Made by a program: the position numbers and the translations under genes | In this document: one piece after another, positions 34,735 to 43,154 of the stretch | Layout of the letters: every line of letters begins with the position of its first letter | Numbering within the stretch: the first letter of the stretch is position 1 | NCBI GenBank assembly: GCA_020692205.1 | Contig: JAIMKV010000002.1 | Span: 1-64,000 of the forward strand | Origin: Myxosarcina sp. GA_180221_E-2-1-MAG-40_15 | GTDB taxonomy: Bacteria > Cyanobacteriota > Cyanobacteriia > Cyanobacteriales > Xenococcaceae | DNA length: 64,000 bases | Direction: 5' to 3' | The notes under the pieces: generated by a model | Told to the model about the DNA's origin: nothing | What the model saw: the letters and a program-made list of their open reading frames with translations, nothing else | Databases searched by the model: none

Positions 34735-35540
34735 ATAGTAAAACTAAATGCCAACGAGATCATTAGCTAAATTATGAAATTGAGCAATTAAACCCAACTA
34801 ATAATTAGTAAGTTTTTTAATCATTAGTAAGCAATTGTGATACTATTCAGTGCGACAGTAATCTAAGCGATCGCATTTGTTGAAGATAGAAATGCCACCA
34901 CTCCTAGCAAGCCCATTGTGATGCTTTTGGGAAGTTTCCCCATTATAGCAATGTAAATCAAAGGCAGAACCATAGTCCCAAATCTTGATTTCCATAGCTG
35001 TCTCTTTTAGCAATACTTCGATTGAGATTGGATACATCTAAAGCTAAATCTTGATGAGCGTGCCATATAGCGTTATACCATTTCTCCTTGAGGCTGCACT
35101 TAATATTCTAAGTTTAAATCTCGCGCAAAGACGCAAAGGGGTTAACTTTAATTTAGTGCATTGTTATAGAGAATTGGTGTTAGTAAATCCTTCTGCCAAA
35201 GCTAATCTATACTGTAGCCAGTCTAGATCAGGTATAAAGTCTTGATCAATTTGATTCAAGAGGACTTAGGTGTTGAGCCGAAAAAACTCTTGGTAACTCT
35301 AGTTAGCATTTATGTTGATTGCGCTTTTTTGCTTTTTATTTTACAATGTGTTCCTTCTCTTGGTAGGCTTTCTGAGAAAAGCATTACGTTGTAAAAAAGT
35401 TGAAGGTCTTAGCGACGAGACAATCAATCTTGTCGGCTTCTAGAATTGGAGCAAGGGTTGAACCAGGCGCGGGGGATGATAGCTATTAAGCGAAGATTGC
35501 CATACCCTGTGGTTATTAGATAAAAAACTGTCAAGACACT
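34735..35540. other. Long intergenic region with decayed sequence
   Basis: No convincing gene in 806 bases. Short frames on both strands (for example 34843-35037 and 35051-35245) have no family features. A 43-codon frame at 35312-35443 would encode one membrane helix followed by a basic tail, but it lacks a ribosome site. A segment with CGCGCAAAGACGCAAAGG resembles repeats seen in other cyanobacteria. The region looks like remnants of former genes. Confidence 0.4.
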
Positions 35541-36674
35541 ATGGCTCAAATTCTAATCATTGATGATGACTCTACAACTCAACTGCTTTTAGAGAGAACT
35601 TTAATCATGCAGGGTTATGATATCACCTTAGCCAGTGATGGAGAAGAAGGGTTGATTAAAGCCAAAGCAATCCGTCCAGCTTTGATTATTTGTGATTGGA
35701 TTATGCCCCGCAAAAATGGCTTAGAAGTGTGTAATCAGATTAAATCTACTCCTGAATTATCAACTACGTTTTTTATCCTTTTAACCTCCTTAGATTCAGT
35801 TGAAGATCGAGTCAAAGGTTTAGATGCGGGTGCAGATGACTTTTTGTGCAAACCAATTGAGATGCATGAGCTAAAAGCTAGAGTGAGAGCTGGACTTCGC
35901 TTACACCAGTTGAGTCGGGATCTACAAAATCAAAAACAGCTACTTGAAGCTGAACTGGCAGAAGCAGCAGAGTATGTAAGCACCATCTTGCCTGAACCAC
36001 TTCAGCATCCATCATTAAAAATTGATGCCTGTTTTATTCCGTCACGACAGCTTGGGGGAGATAGCTTCGATTATTTTTGGTTAGACGATCGCCATTTAGT
36101 TTTTTATTTACTAGACGTTTCAGGACACGGTTTACAAGCGAGTTTGCCTTCATTGGCGGTAATTAATCTTTTAAGATCTCGCGGTTTGAGTAATGTTGAT
36201 TATTATCAACCCAATACGGTATTGCAGGGACTCAATCAAGCTTTTCAGATGAGCGATCGCAATGATAAGTATTTCACTATCTGGTATGGAGTTTACGACC
36301 GAGAAACCTGCAACTTGACTTATTCTAGCGCTGGACATCCTCCAGCAATTCTCTTAGCACCAGCGTTTAAAACTTTAGAACAACGTTTAAAGACCCCGGG
36401 AGTACCCGTGGGAATGTTTCCTAATATTCAATATGTCAATGCCTCTTGTAAGATTACTGCTAAATCTAGCCTGTACGTGTTTAGCGATGGAATTTATGAA
36501 ATTGAACCACAAGCCAACTCTCATTGGGGATTAGACCGCTTAATCGATCTGCTCAAAAAGTATCAGCAAACCCCAGAAAGAGATTTGCAGAGACTACTAC
36601 AGTACATTAGAACTTGGCATCCTAACTTTCAATTTGAAGATGATTTATCAATTTTGCAAATCGATTTTTCCTAG
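35541..36674 (+). CDS. Response regulator with PP2C-type (SpoIIE/RsbU) phosphatase output
   Basis: A 377-residue protein. The N-terminal receiver (1-125) has D8-D10, the phosphoacceptor D52 in IICDWIMPRKNG and the lysine in FLCKPIEM. A short helical linker (about 128-155) leads to a SpoIIE-type phosphatase domain with the metal-binding GGDSFDYFW, LLDVSGHGLQASL and SSAGHPPAIL motifs. Such proteins dephosphorylate anti-sigma antagonists or other phosphoserine proteins, under control of a histidine kinase. No partner anti-sigma factor is adjacent. An FHA protein is the upstream neighbour. The ATG at 35541 begins the receiver exactly. Confidence 0.92.
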   Translation: MAQILIIDDDSTTQLLLERTLIMQGYDITLASDGEEGLIKAKAIRPALIICDWIMPRKNGLEVCNQIKSTPELSTTFFILLTSLDSVEDRVKGLDAGADDFLCKPIEMHELKARVRAGLRLHQLSRDLQNQKQLLEAELAEAAEYVSTILPEPLQHPSLKIDACFIPSRQLGGDSFDYFWLDDRHLVFYLLDVSGHGLQASLPSLAVINLLRSRGLSNVDYYQPNTVLQGLNQAFQMSDRNDKYFTIWYGVYDRETCNLTYSSAGHPPAILLAPAFKTLEQRLKTPGVPVGMFPNIQYVNASCKITAKSSLYVFSDGIYEIEPQANSHWGLDRLIDLLKKYQQTPERDLQRLLQYIRTWHPNFQFEDDLSILQIDFS

Positions 36675-37050
36675 ATATGCTTGACTGCGGAATGCGGTCA
36701 TTCGCGATGCGCGACACGCGACGCGAAGCTAGTCCTTTAGGGCATATCCTTTAGGGCAAGCCCCGCCTTTCATTGGTTCAGGATAGGTTAGTAGTTGATT
36801 ACTAGAGATACATCAACCACGGAGCGTGCCGAAATTAAGAACATTAAAAAATGTCTAACTTTAGCTAGATGGATTATTTTTGAAGGCTGTTGTTTAATAA
36901 ATCTGTTTACCGAGGCAAAATACTGAGCAATTACTGTCCTATATTTTAAGTCACATAAAGTCAAAGTCAAATTACCATCCTCAACTAAACTAATAATTTT
37001 CTTGTTGTTTCTTACTTATAGCCAGCTCAAACAGCTTAGCTTAATGTTTT
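36675..37050. other. Intergenic region carrying a repeat element
   Basis: Holds the repeat at 36679-36771 just after the phosphatase stop. Beyond it the sequence is AT-rich. A 60-codon frame on the - strand (36788-36970) has no features and is not supported. Confidence 0.45.
36679..36771 (-). repeat. Interspersed palindromic repeat, copy A
   Basis: Read on the - strand, it shares the order GGGCTTGCCCTAAAGGA, TAAAGGACTA, GTCGCG, GCGCATCGCG, then a GCGGTCA-like end with the copy at 45565-45650. The element is about 90 bases, GC-rich, full of short inverted repeats and lies between genes. Confidence 0.7.
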
Positions 37051-38382
37051 ATGACCTTTGTTGAATCTGTCTTATGGTGGCTGCTTCTTGCCTTATTGAT
37101 TCTGAGTCTAATTGTTTTTGTTGGTTTTTATCTACGGGGTGCATTTCGCGATCGCATCAACTACAAAGTTAAGCATGCCCCAAAACCAGACGATCCGCAG
37201 TTTCCATTGATTCTGGCTAGTATTACCAACTCATTTATCACCAATGGCATAATTACTGATTTTTGGAATGAAGCTAGTGCGATTCAACAGGCTCGATTAG
37301 ATGCAATTAGTGAGGCAAAGGTTAGCATTGATTTTGAAACTTTTTTCATGACTCCTGGCAAAAGAGCCGATGATTTTGCCGCGGCTCTAGCGGAAAGAGC
37401 TTCAGCAGGAGTGGAAATCCGCTTAGTTGTGGACCATTATGGCACTAAAGACATATCAAAACAGTACTGGCGACGTTTACGGGGTGCAGGAGTCAAAGTC
37501 TCGTTTTTCAATTCCTTCAAGTGGCGCGCCCCTTTAGATTATGCTGGGCGTACTCACCGCAAACTTTTGCTAATTGATGGCAAATTTGGCTTGGTAGGCG
37601 GTGCAGGTATTTCCGATCTTTGGGATGGAGTAGAAAAAGGCGACGATACCCAACCGTGGTTAGATGTTGAAATGCGTTTAGAGGGTGAGATTATCGCTAT
37701 TTTAGAGGGAGTATTTTCGCAGCACTGGACTTTCGGCGATGGTACAGCAGATTTCAGTCAAGTCAAGTTCCAAGCTTTTAAGAGTGCTGAGGACAAATCA
37801 AACGACAAGGGGCAAGAACAAGAACAACATTTGATGTTAGTTGTACCTGGTGCCAACCCTAGAATACGCTTCTCGCCAATCCAAAGTTTTAAATACAATA
37901 GTATTATCTGCGCGAGAAAGCGTATTTGGTTAGCTAGTCCTTATTTTTTACCCGACCAAAACTCAATAGATCTTTTAGTAGCAGCAAAACAAGATGGCGT
38001 AGATGTTCGCATCCTGACTACCAGCGCCCGTAGTGATAAAAAACTTGTTTACTATGCTTCTTATGAACACTATGACAAGTTGCTCCAGGGTGATGTCGAA
38101 ATTTATGAATTTCAGCCTAGTATGACTCATGCCAAGCTGCTGTTGATTGATGATATTTGGGCAACTACAGGTAGTGCCAACTTTGATCCTCGCAGCTTTA
38201 TCCACAACGAGGAATTAGACATCTGCACTGCCCAACCGAAGTTAGTTGCAGGAATTAAGGCTACTTTTGAACAAGGCTTTGCCCAAAGTGAACGGGTAAC
38301 TTATGCTCAGTGGAAAAAGCGATCGCTAATTAAACATCGCGTTTTAGGTAATGTGGTTGATTTCTTCGAGCGGCAACTATAA
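37051..38382 (+). CDS. Phospholipase D-superfamily enzyme, cardiolipin synthase-like
   Basis: A 443-residue membrane-anchored enzyme. One N-terminal helix (about 6-28) is followed by two phospholipase D repeats. Each HKD motif is intact: H169 in HRKLLLIDGKFGLVGGAG and H360 in HAKLLLIDDIWATTGSANFD. The arrangement fits cardiolipin synthases, which join two phosphatidylglycerol molecules or use another donor. Some PLD family members are instead phosphatidyl hydrolases, so the symbol is withheld. The ATG at 37051 starts directly before the membrane helix. It stands 162 bases before htpX on the same strand. Confidence 0.85.
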   Translation: MTFVESVLWWLLLALLILSLIVFVGFYLRGAFRDRINYKVKHAPKPDDPQFPLILASITNSFITNGIITDFWNEASAIQQARLDAISEAKVSIDFETFFMTPGKRADDFAAALAERASAGVEIRLVVDHYGTKDISKQYWRRLRGAGVKVSFFNSFKWRAPLDYAGRTHRKLLLIDGKFGLVGGAGISDLWDGVEKGDDTQPWLDVEMRLEGEIIAILEGVFSQHWTFGDGTADFSQVKFQAFKSAEDKSNDKGQEQEQHLMLVVPGANPRIRFSPIQSFKYNSIICARKRIWLASPYFLPDQNSIDLLVAAKQDGVDVRILTTSARSDKKLVYYASYEHYDKLLQGDVEIYEFQPSMTHAKLLLIDDIWATTGSANFDPRSFIHNEELDICTAQPKLVAGIKATFEQGFAQSERVTYAQWKKRSLIKHRVLGNVVDFFERQL

Positions 38383-38544
38383 ATTTTTTCGGGAACAATT
38401 TTTAGCTTTTAAAGAAGTGGAATAGAGTTTTGTTTTTGTCAATCTAGGCAATATATATAGCTAAAGCCAGATACATCAAAACTGGTAGTTAATCTTTAAT
38501 ACATTTATTAAGAAAATAACTGAAATCTAACTTGATTAAATCTT

Positions 38545-39432
38545 ATGTTTAAAGGTGGTCAAATCAAAACCGCTGCCCTTTTAGGTTTGATGAGCGGACT
38601 ATTAGTTTTAGGCGGCTATTGGGCAACAGGAAGTAATCAAGGAGCATTGATTGGCTTGATCTTTGCTGCGGTTACGAGCTTTGGCTCTTGGTTTTATTCT
38701 GATAAAGCTGCTTTAGCTGCCTATAAAGCGCAACCCGTTACTCGCGAACAAGTGCCAGAACTATACGACATGGTTGCAGATTTGGTCAAAAAGGCAGATT
38801 TACCGATGCCCAAACTAGCAATTGTCCCTACCCAAACCCCTAACGCTTTTGCCACAGGCAGAAACCCTCAAAATGCCGCGGTAGCGGTAACTCAGGGAAT
38901 TATGCAAATCTTAGATAAAGATGAGCTGGCGGGGGTGATTGCCCATGAACTGACTCATATCGGAAACCGAGATACTCTAACCCAAGCAGTAGCTGGTACA
39001 CTTGGTGGTGCGGTGACATTTTTGGGTAGAATGCTGTCTTTTGGTGCATTATATGGTCCAGTTAATCGAGATAGCCGTCAGGGTGGTAATCCACTCGGTC
39101 TTTTAGTTTTAGTTATCTTGGCACCTATTTCCGCATCTTTAGTTCAGATGGCAATTTCTCGTACTCGTGAATTTGCCGCAGATCGAGGTTCAGCCGAAAT
39201 TACAGGTAATCCTTTGGCTTTAGCTAGCGCATTACAAAAACTTGAATCAATCGGTAAAAAAATACCCATGAATGGCAATCCTGCTTTTGAGCCTGTCTTA
39301 ATCATCAATCCTTTTTCGGGCGGTGGATTGCAATCTTTGTTTCGGACACATCCACCAACAGAAGAACGTGTCAGAAAGCTCCAGGAACTAGCTCAACAAC
39401 AAACCTATACTAACTTCGCTTCTAATAATTAA
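38545..39432 (+). CDS. htpX: M48-family membrane protease HtpX
   Basis: A zinc protease of the inner membrane that degrades misfolded membrane proteins. It has 295 residues. The zinc site is HELTHIGNRD with H134, E135 and H138, and E209 in REFAADRGSAEI is the third ligand. Two membrane helices lie near the N-terminus (about 10-50) and two more between about 145 and 200, as usual. The RTHPPTEERVRKLQELA end is also typical. A small secreted-protein gene begins two bases after the stop, so the two are surely co-transcribed. Confidence 0.95.
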   Translation: MFKGGQIKTAALLGLMSGLLVLGGYWATGSNQGALIGLIFAAVTSFGSWFYSDKAALAAYKAQPVTREQVPELYDMVADLVKKADLPMPKLAIVPTQTPNAFATGRNPQNAAVAVTQGIMQILDKDELAGVIAHELTHIGNRDTLTQAVAGTLGGAVTFLGRMLSFGALYGPVNRDSRQGGNPLGLLVLVILAPISASLVQMAISRTREFAADRGSAEITGNPLALASALQKLESIGKKIPMNGNPAFEPVLIINPFSGGGLQSLFRTHPPTEERVRKLQELAQQQTYTNFASNN

Positions 39433-39434
39433 TT

Positions 39435-39743
39435 ATGAAATTCAACTTGATTCGTTTAATGGCGATCGCTTTTTTTTATGTGGCGATCGCTTTTACCTCA
39501 GATTTTGCTTCAGCTGATACGGCTAAAACTAATTCTGATTCTGCTCAACAAGCTGCTCAAGAAGTAGTCAAAGAGCAGGGTTCTAAAGAACAATTTGGTA
39601 AATCTGAAAACGGCGAGCAACTCTTAGACGACGCGAAAGGAAAAGCAAGCCAAAAGCTTAGTGATTTGGCAGACAAAGCTAACTCAAAAGAAGAATTGCC
39701 AGATAGTGAAAAGCTATTTCTCAAAAACTTAAGCAACGAGTAA
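39435..39743 (+). CDS. Small secreted protein of unknown function
   Basis: A 102-residue protein with a signal peptide (MKFNLIRLMAIAFFYVAIAF, cleavage likely after ASA near residue 27). The mature part is hydrophilic, Lys/Glu/Ser-rich and predicted helical, with no cysteine. Two copies of the HIP1 octamer (GCGATCGC) lie within the coding sequence of the signal peptide and encode its two AIA-F units. The gene starts two bases after htpX and is presumably translated from the same message. I recognise no family. Confidence 0.72.
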   Translation: MKFNLIRLMAIAFFYVAIAFTSDFASADTAKTNSDSAQQAAQEVVKEQGSKEQFGKSENGEQLLDDAKGKASQKLSDLADKANSKEELPDSEKLFLKNLSNE

Positions 39744-39899
39744 TTTGTCTTAATTTAATCATCACAGCTTACAACGCCACATAATATCACACAATTTACT
39801 ATCAAGAGATTGCATTAATAGTGCGGTCTATTTTTTTGGTCAATTTTGAACTTGTAGTCATTCCAATTAGTTTCTATCTGCTGATAGATGTTGTTCTAA

Positions 39900-39932
39900 C
39901 AATAGCTTCTAAGCAATTGTTAGAAGCTATTG
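39900..39932 (+). ncRNA. Strong stem-loop, possible small RNA or 3' UTR structure
   Basis: A perfect 13-bp inverted repeat, arms CAATAGCTTCTAA and TTAGAAGCTATTG around a 7-base loop, is followed 17 bases later by a terminator. The pair could be the body and end of a small RNA, or a protective 3' UTR of the htpX message. No promoter was identified. Confidence 0.35.
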
Positions 39933-39949
39933 ACAGTATTATTTTGTAT

Positions 39950-39980
39950 GGCATTGCTGATTTAAGTAATGCCGTTTTTT
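39950..39980 (+). terminator. Intrinsic terminator downstream of htpX operon
   Basis: An 8-bp stem with one G-T pair, GGCATTGC with GTAATGCC, and an 8-base loop is followed by GTTTTTTT. It lies about 207 bases after the small secreted-protein gene. Confidence 0.75.
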
Positions 39981-40246
39981 TATCTGCCATAACTATAAAT
40001 ATCAGTAGAAATACGGACTTTTTTTGATTAATTAATATTTAGCAATTAGCTTTATTCTAAATTTATCAAATATCGAAAATCGACATTATTTCTTTGTAAT
40101 AAAAGTTCAGTGTTTTCAAGAGTTTACGCTACCTATTGGCTACTGTTATTGTTGATTCACTGGCGAATTAAAGTCCAATAACAATAGAAAAATTCAATTA
40201 ATTAATACAAAAACTATTTATTTAGGAATAAAGGAAATAAACTTAA

Positions 40247-41683
40247 ATGCTTAATTTGATTAATCTTACTAAACTAACTACAACTGGTCTTTTAGGTATC
40301 TTGATAGCCAGTGCTTTAGCTTCTCAGCCTGCATCAGCTAATAATGCGCTTACAGTTACAATAGAAGCACCAAAAGTTCAAACTGCACAATCAAAAACAA
40401 ATACATATGTAGTTGATTTTAATGATCAATCTCATCAATCAAAATCAAGTTTTACTAAAACTAATGGTACTGGTGCTGCTGCTGCTACCTATACTTATGG
40501 TGGCAAATTAACAATTCTCAACGCAGATCAATGGGGCGGTGCAAACAAAACTAAATACATTACCCAATCTGAAAACATAAGCAGCTTTAACGTAAAAGTT
40601 AACAAAGACCAAAAATACTTTGGTTTTTGGTGGTCAGCAGGTGATAGTGCCAATAGGATAATTTTCAAAAATAAAGGTGAGGAAGTAGCTGTTTTTCAGA
40701 CAAAAGATTTAGTAGGCTTTATCAACACCCGACCCGCTGCTGAAAGAGCTTTATACTATGGTAATCCCAATTGTCCTACTACTGGTGTTGCTCCTTGCGG
40801 TACTGCTACAGGACATAAAGCCGAACCATTTGCTTATGTCAACGTCTTTTTTAATGACCAAGTATATGATGAAATTGTGATTGAAACTACATCAGGCTCA
40901 AAATTTGAATCGGATAATCACACTTTTTCAGCACAAAATCAGACCGTTACAGGTGTAAATGTACCACAAACGGCTACCGCAGTGGCAGACCAAGTTGCTA
41001 CTAGTGAAGATGATGCCACTTCTGGCAATGTAATGACCAATGATTTAGGCGCAGGTATTAGTGTTACTCAGGTCAATGGAGTTGCCGCTAATGTAGGTAA
41101 GGAAATCACTCTGGCTTCTGGTGCTTTAGTAAAACTCAATAGTAATGGAACTTTTACTTATAATCCTAATAGCAAGTTTGAGCGTCTTAACCCTAATGAG
41201 ACTGCCACCGATACTTTTTCTTACACAATTAAAGATAGTCAAAACAACGTCAGTACCGCTACTGTAACCATGACCATTAATGGGGTTGCGGACAATCCTG
41301 TAGCAGAGGATGACACTGGCAAGACAGATGAAGACACTATCACCTGGATTTCTGTGCTGATGAATGACGAAGACCCTAATACTCCCAGACAAGATTTAAC
41401 TATAACTAAGATCAACAATACAGTGGTTAATGGTAACAGTGCCATTAGACTTAATTCTGGTGCAACGGTTGAAGTTTGGGAAATTACCAATTCGTCAAGA
41501 CACAGCCGTGAAGGAAAGTATGTTTTAAAATATGACCCTAGACCTAGTAGTTCTTTAAATGCTCTTAACACAGGAAGTACTGGAACAGATACCTTTACCT
41601 ACACTGTCAGCGATCCTCAAGGGAACACCGATCAAGGTAGTGTAACCGTAACTGTAGATGGTATTACAGATATCGCCGACTAA
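40247..41683 (+). CDS. Secreted protein with cadherin-like/VCBS-type repeats
   Basis: A 478-residue exported protein. A signal peptide (about 1-32, cleavage after ASA) is followed by an N-terminal domain to about residue 235 that contains FGFWWSAGDSANRI and two cysteines (NPNC, APCG). Two cadherin-like repeat units follow (about 240-345 and 348-475), with DATSGNVMTNDLG, GTFTYNPN, TDTFSYTIKD and, in the second, TDTFTYTVSD. The acidic residues in such repeats usually bind calcium. There is no C-terminal sorting signal or anchor. It is likely an extracellular or surface-layer protein; a role in adhesion is inference. The T and A richness matches its neighbours. Confidence 0.75.
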   Translation: MLNLINLTKLTTTGLLGILIASALASQPASANNALTVTIEAPKVQTAQSKTNTYVVDFNDQSHQSKSSFTKTNGTGAAAATYTYGGKLTILNADQWGGANKTKYITQSENISSFNVKVNKDQKYFGFWWSAGDSANRIIFKNKGEEVAVFQTKDLVGFINTRPAAERALYYGNPNCPTTGVAPCGTATGHKAEPFAYVNVFFNDQVYDEIVIETTSGSKFESDNHTFSAQNQTVTGVNVPQTATAVADQVATSEDDATSGNVMTNDLGAGISVTQVNGVAANVGKEITLASGALVKLNSNGTFTYNPNSKFERLNPNETATDTFSYTIKDSQNNVSTATVTMTINGVADNPVAEDDTGKTDEDTITWISVLMNDEDPNTPRQDLTITKINNTVVNGNSAIRLNSGATVEVWEITNSSRHSREGKYVLKYDPRPSSSLNALNTGSTGTDTFTYTVSDPQGNTDQGSVTVTVDGITDIAD

Positions 41684-41715
41684 TATCCAATTGACTTAAC
41701 TTCCAATATTACTTC

Positions 41716-41748
41716 AAGCGATCGCACTTAGTAAATGCGATCGCTTTT
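41716..41748 (+). terminator. HIP1-built hairpin after the cadherin-like gene
   Basis: Two GCGATCGC octamers form the core of an 11-bp stem (41716-41726 with 41736-41746) around a 9-base loop, followed by TTTT. It lies 33 bases after the stop codon. The loop CTTAGTA sequence is shared with the hairpin at 43155-43191. Confidence 0.7.
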
Positions 41749-41874
41749 CTGTTTGAGTTGGTGATAATGCGATCAAATTTTAATTATTCCATCGCTAGGT
41801 AAGATAGACAGTCTAAAGAAACAAACGAAGTTATAGCGATCGCTTTTTTCCATTTCTCATATTTAATTCAACTT

Positions 41875-42435
41875 ATGCCTGAAATATATGTTTTTGGAGG
41901 CTGCAATGGTTCTGGAAAGACTACCTTGGCTACCAAAATTTTATCCTCATTCAATAATCAGTTGGAGTTTATCAATGCGGATATAATTGCTGCTGAAATA
42001 AATCCTAATAATGTTGATGCTGTAGCAATTCAAGCCAGTAGGCTGATGCTTGAAAGACTTAATACATTACTTAGAGAGGGCAAAGATTTTGCTTTTGAGA
42101 CGACGTTAGCAGCCCGTACATTTGCTAAATTTTTGAGAAACTGCAAAGCTCAAGGATATAGAATTAACTTGATATATGTCTGGTTGGAAAGTGCAGAATT
42201 AGCAGTAAATCGAGTAGCCAAAAGAGTAGCATCTGGAGGACATAATATTCCAGAAGATATAATACGAAGAAGATACGAACGAGGTAGAAGAAACTTTGTT
42301 GAACTATATTCTCCCATAGCTGACTACTGGATTGTGTACGATAATACTGGAACTACTAGAAACGTAATAGCTGAGAAAACACCCAACCAACAAATAACAA
42401 TTTATCAGCAATTAATTTGGCAACAAATTAACTAG
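41875..42435 (+). CDS. Zeta-toxin-like P-loop kinase
   Basis: A 186-residue nucleotide-binding protein with the Walker A GCNGSGKTT at residues 9-17, a NADIIAAEINP motif that matches the zeta-toxin substrate site, and a FAFETTLAARTFAKF stretch. The C-terminal arginines (RRRYERGRRNF) are also typical. Zeta toxins phosphorylate UDP-N-acetylglucosamine and halt cell-wall synthesis. Many chromosomal members are not proven toxins. The ATG at 41875 lies directly before the P-loop. The next gene starts 8 bases later, so the pair is translationally linked. Confidence 0.83.
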   Translation: MPEIYVFGGCNGSGKTTLATKILSSFNNQLEFINADIIAAEINPNNVDAVAIQASRLMLERLNTLLREGKDFAFETTLAARTFAKFLRNCKAQGYRINLIYVWLESAELAVNRVAKRVASGGHNIPEDIIRRRYERGRRNFVELYSPIADYWIVYDNTGTTRNVIAEKTPNQQITIYQQLIWQQIN

Positions 42436-42443
42436 AAATCATT

Positions 42444-42710
42444 ATGAACCAGAATATTGATAGGGCTAACCCGCGTCGGTGTAAGACACAAAAGAACGCG
42501 CCCGATATTGATGATAGATTATCTACTAAACTAAATCTTCTTGTTCAACAAGCCGTAGATGAAGCGATCGAACAGCACCGAATTAAGGGGGAGTCTATTG
42601 CGATTTCTGAAAACGGTCAAGTAAAAATTATTCCCCCAGAAAAAATTACTCCTTTGGTAGATAAGCTGAAAAAAAGAAAAGCTCAAGAACAACCTCAGCA
42701 TAAAATTTAA
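42444..42710 (+). CDS. Small partner protein of the zeta-like kinase (possible antitoxin)
   Basis: An 88-residue basic protein in the same operon, 8 bases after the zeta-like gene. It has a helical centre (NLLVQQAVDEAIEQHRIKGE) and a short conserved-looking SIAISENGQVKIIPPEKI segment. It is not recognisably an epsilon antitoxin, which would normally be encoded before the toxin. The tight linkage is the main reason to suggest a neutralising or regulatory role. It has no DNA-binding motif that I can see. The ATG at 42444 has only a weak ribosome site. Confidence 0.65.
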   Translation: MNQNIDRANPRRCKTQKNAPDIDDRLSTKLNLLVQQAVDEAIEQHRIKGESIAISENGQVKIIPPEKITPLVDKLKKRKAQEQPQHKI

Positions 42711-42732
42711 AACATATTTCCCATAAAAGTGA

Positions 42733-42825
42733 TCGCACTTCCATTCCTTTATTAAAAAGTCTCAAAAAACACCAAAGAAAGAATTAGATTTGGCAAAAAA
42801 ACGTATGAAGGAGGTCAAAAAATGA
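42733..42825 (+). pseudogene. higB: 3' remnant of a HigB-type toxin gene
   Basis: The frame after an in-frame TGA at 42730-42732 reads HSFIKKSQKTPKKELDLAKK and ends KRMKEVKK-stop at 42825. This is the usual C-terminus of HigB/RelE-type toxins (HgFxKKxxKTP followed by ELxLAxxRxxE). Only about 30 codons remain, and the N-terminal catalytic part is absent. The stop overlaps the higA start as ATGA, the arrangement expected for an intact higBA pair. A HIP1-like GATCGCAC lies at the broken end. Confidence 0.75.
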
Positions 42826-43124
42826 CACGTCTCACATTAGCAAAGTTTAAAGAAAAAGTTCTCACAAATAGTGAAGTAAAAAAAGAATACGAGGCTCTTT
42901 CGGTAACTTACAATCTGAAAAAGAAACTAATTGCCATGAGAAAGATGGCAGGCTTAACCCAACAAGAGTTGGCAGAAATTCTCTCGACAAAGAAAAGTAA
43001 TATTTCTCGTTTAGAGAATGTGTATTCATCTTCTTCTCCCAAACTTTCAACTATTGAAGAATATGCTCAGGCAGTTGGATACAAAATAGAAATTAACCTT
43101 GTGCCAATTGAATCTTCTTGTTAG
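42822..43124 (+). CDS. higA: HigA-type antitoxin, XRE-family regulator
   Basis: A 100-residue protein with a helix-turn-helix domain (about 33-88): LIAMRKMAGLTQQELAEILS and STKKSNISRLENV. The N-terminal segment LTLAKFKEKVLTNSEVKKEYEAL is typical of antitoxins downstream of HigB. The ATG overlaps the stop of the HigB remnant and has GAAGGAGG about 8 bases upstream. With the toxin reduced to a stub, it is an orphan antitoxin that could still act as a DNA-binding repressor or neutralise related toxins. Name by family; the target is inferred. Confidence 0.82.
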   Translation: MTRLTLAKFKEKVLTNSEVKKEYEALSVTYNLKKKLIAMRKMAGLTQQELAEILSTKKSNISRLENVYSSSSPKLSTIEEYAQAVGYKIEINLVPIESSC

Positions 43125-43154
43125 TAATTGTTGTATTTTATATTTAATTTCCTA

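Larger units (their letters stand above)
39744..40246. other. Intergenic region with two strong hairpins
   Basis: Between the small secreted-protein gene and the cadherin-like gene. A perfect 13-bp inverted repeat lies at 39900-39932 and a terminator hairpin at 39950-39980. An open frame at 39821-40027 overlaps both hairpins and is more likely a chance frame. The rest, up to 40246, is AT-rich. Confidence 0.5.

Noticed and set aside
34843-35037. 64-codon frame on the - strand, and a similar one at 35051-35245
   Set aside because: No domain, no ribosome site and unusual composition; they lie in a decayed intergenic region.
36788-36970. 60-codon frame on the - strand
   Set aside because: No recognisable feature and no ribosome site; it adjoins a repeat element.
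39821-40027. Open frame of 68 codons with a GTG start
   Set aside because: It runs through a perfect inverted repeat and a terminator hairpin and has no ribosome site, so a chance frame is more likely.
42444-42710. Epsilon-type antitoxin for the zeta-like kinase
   Set aside because: Gene order is reversed relative to epsilon-zeta and no epsilon similarity is visible.
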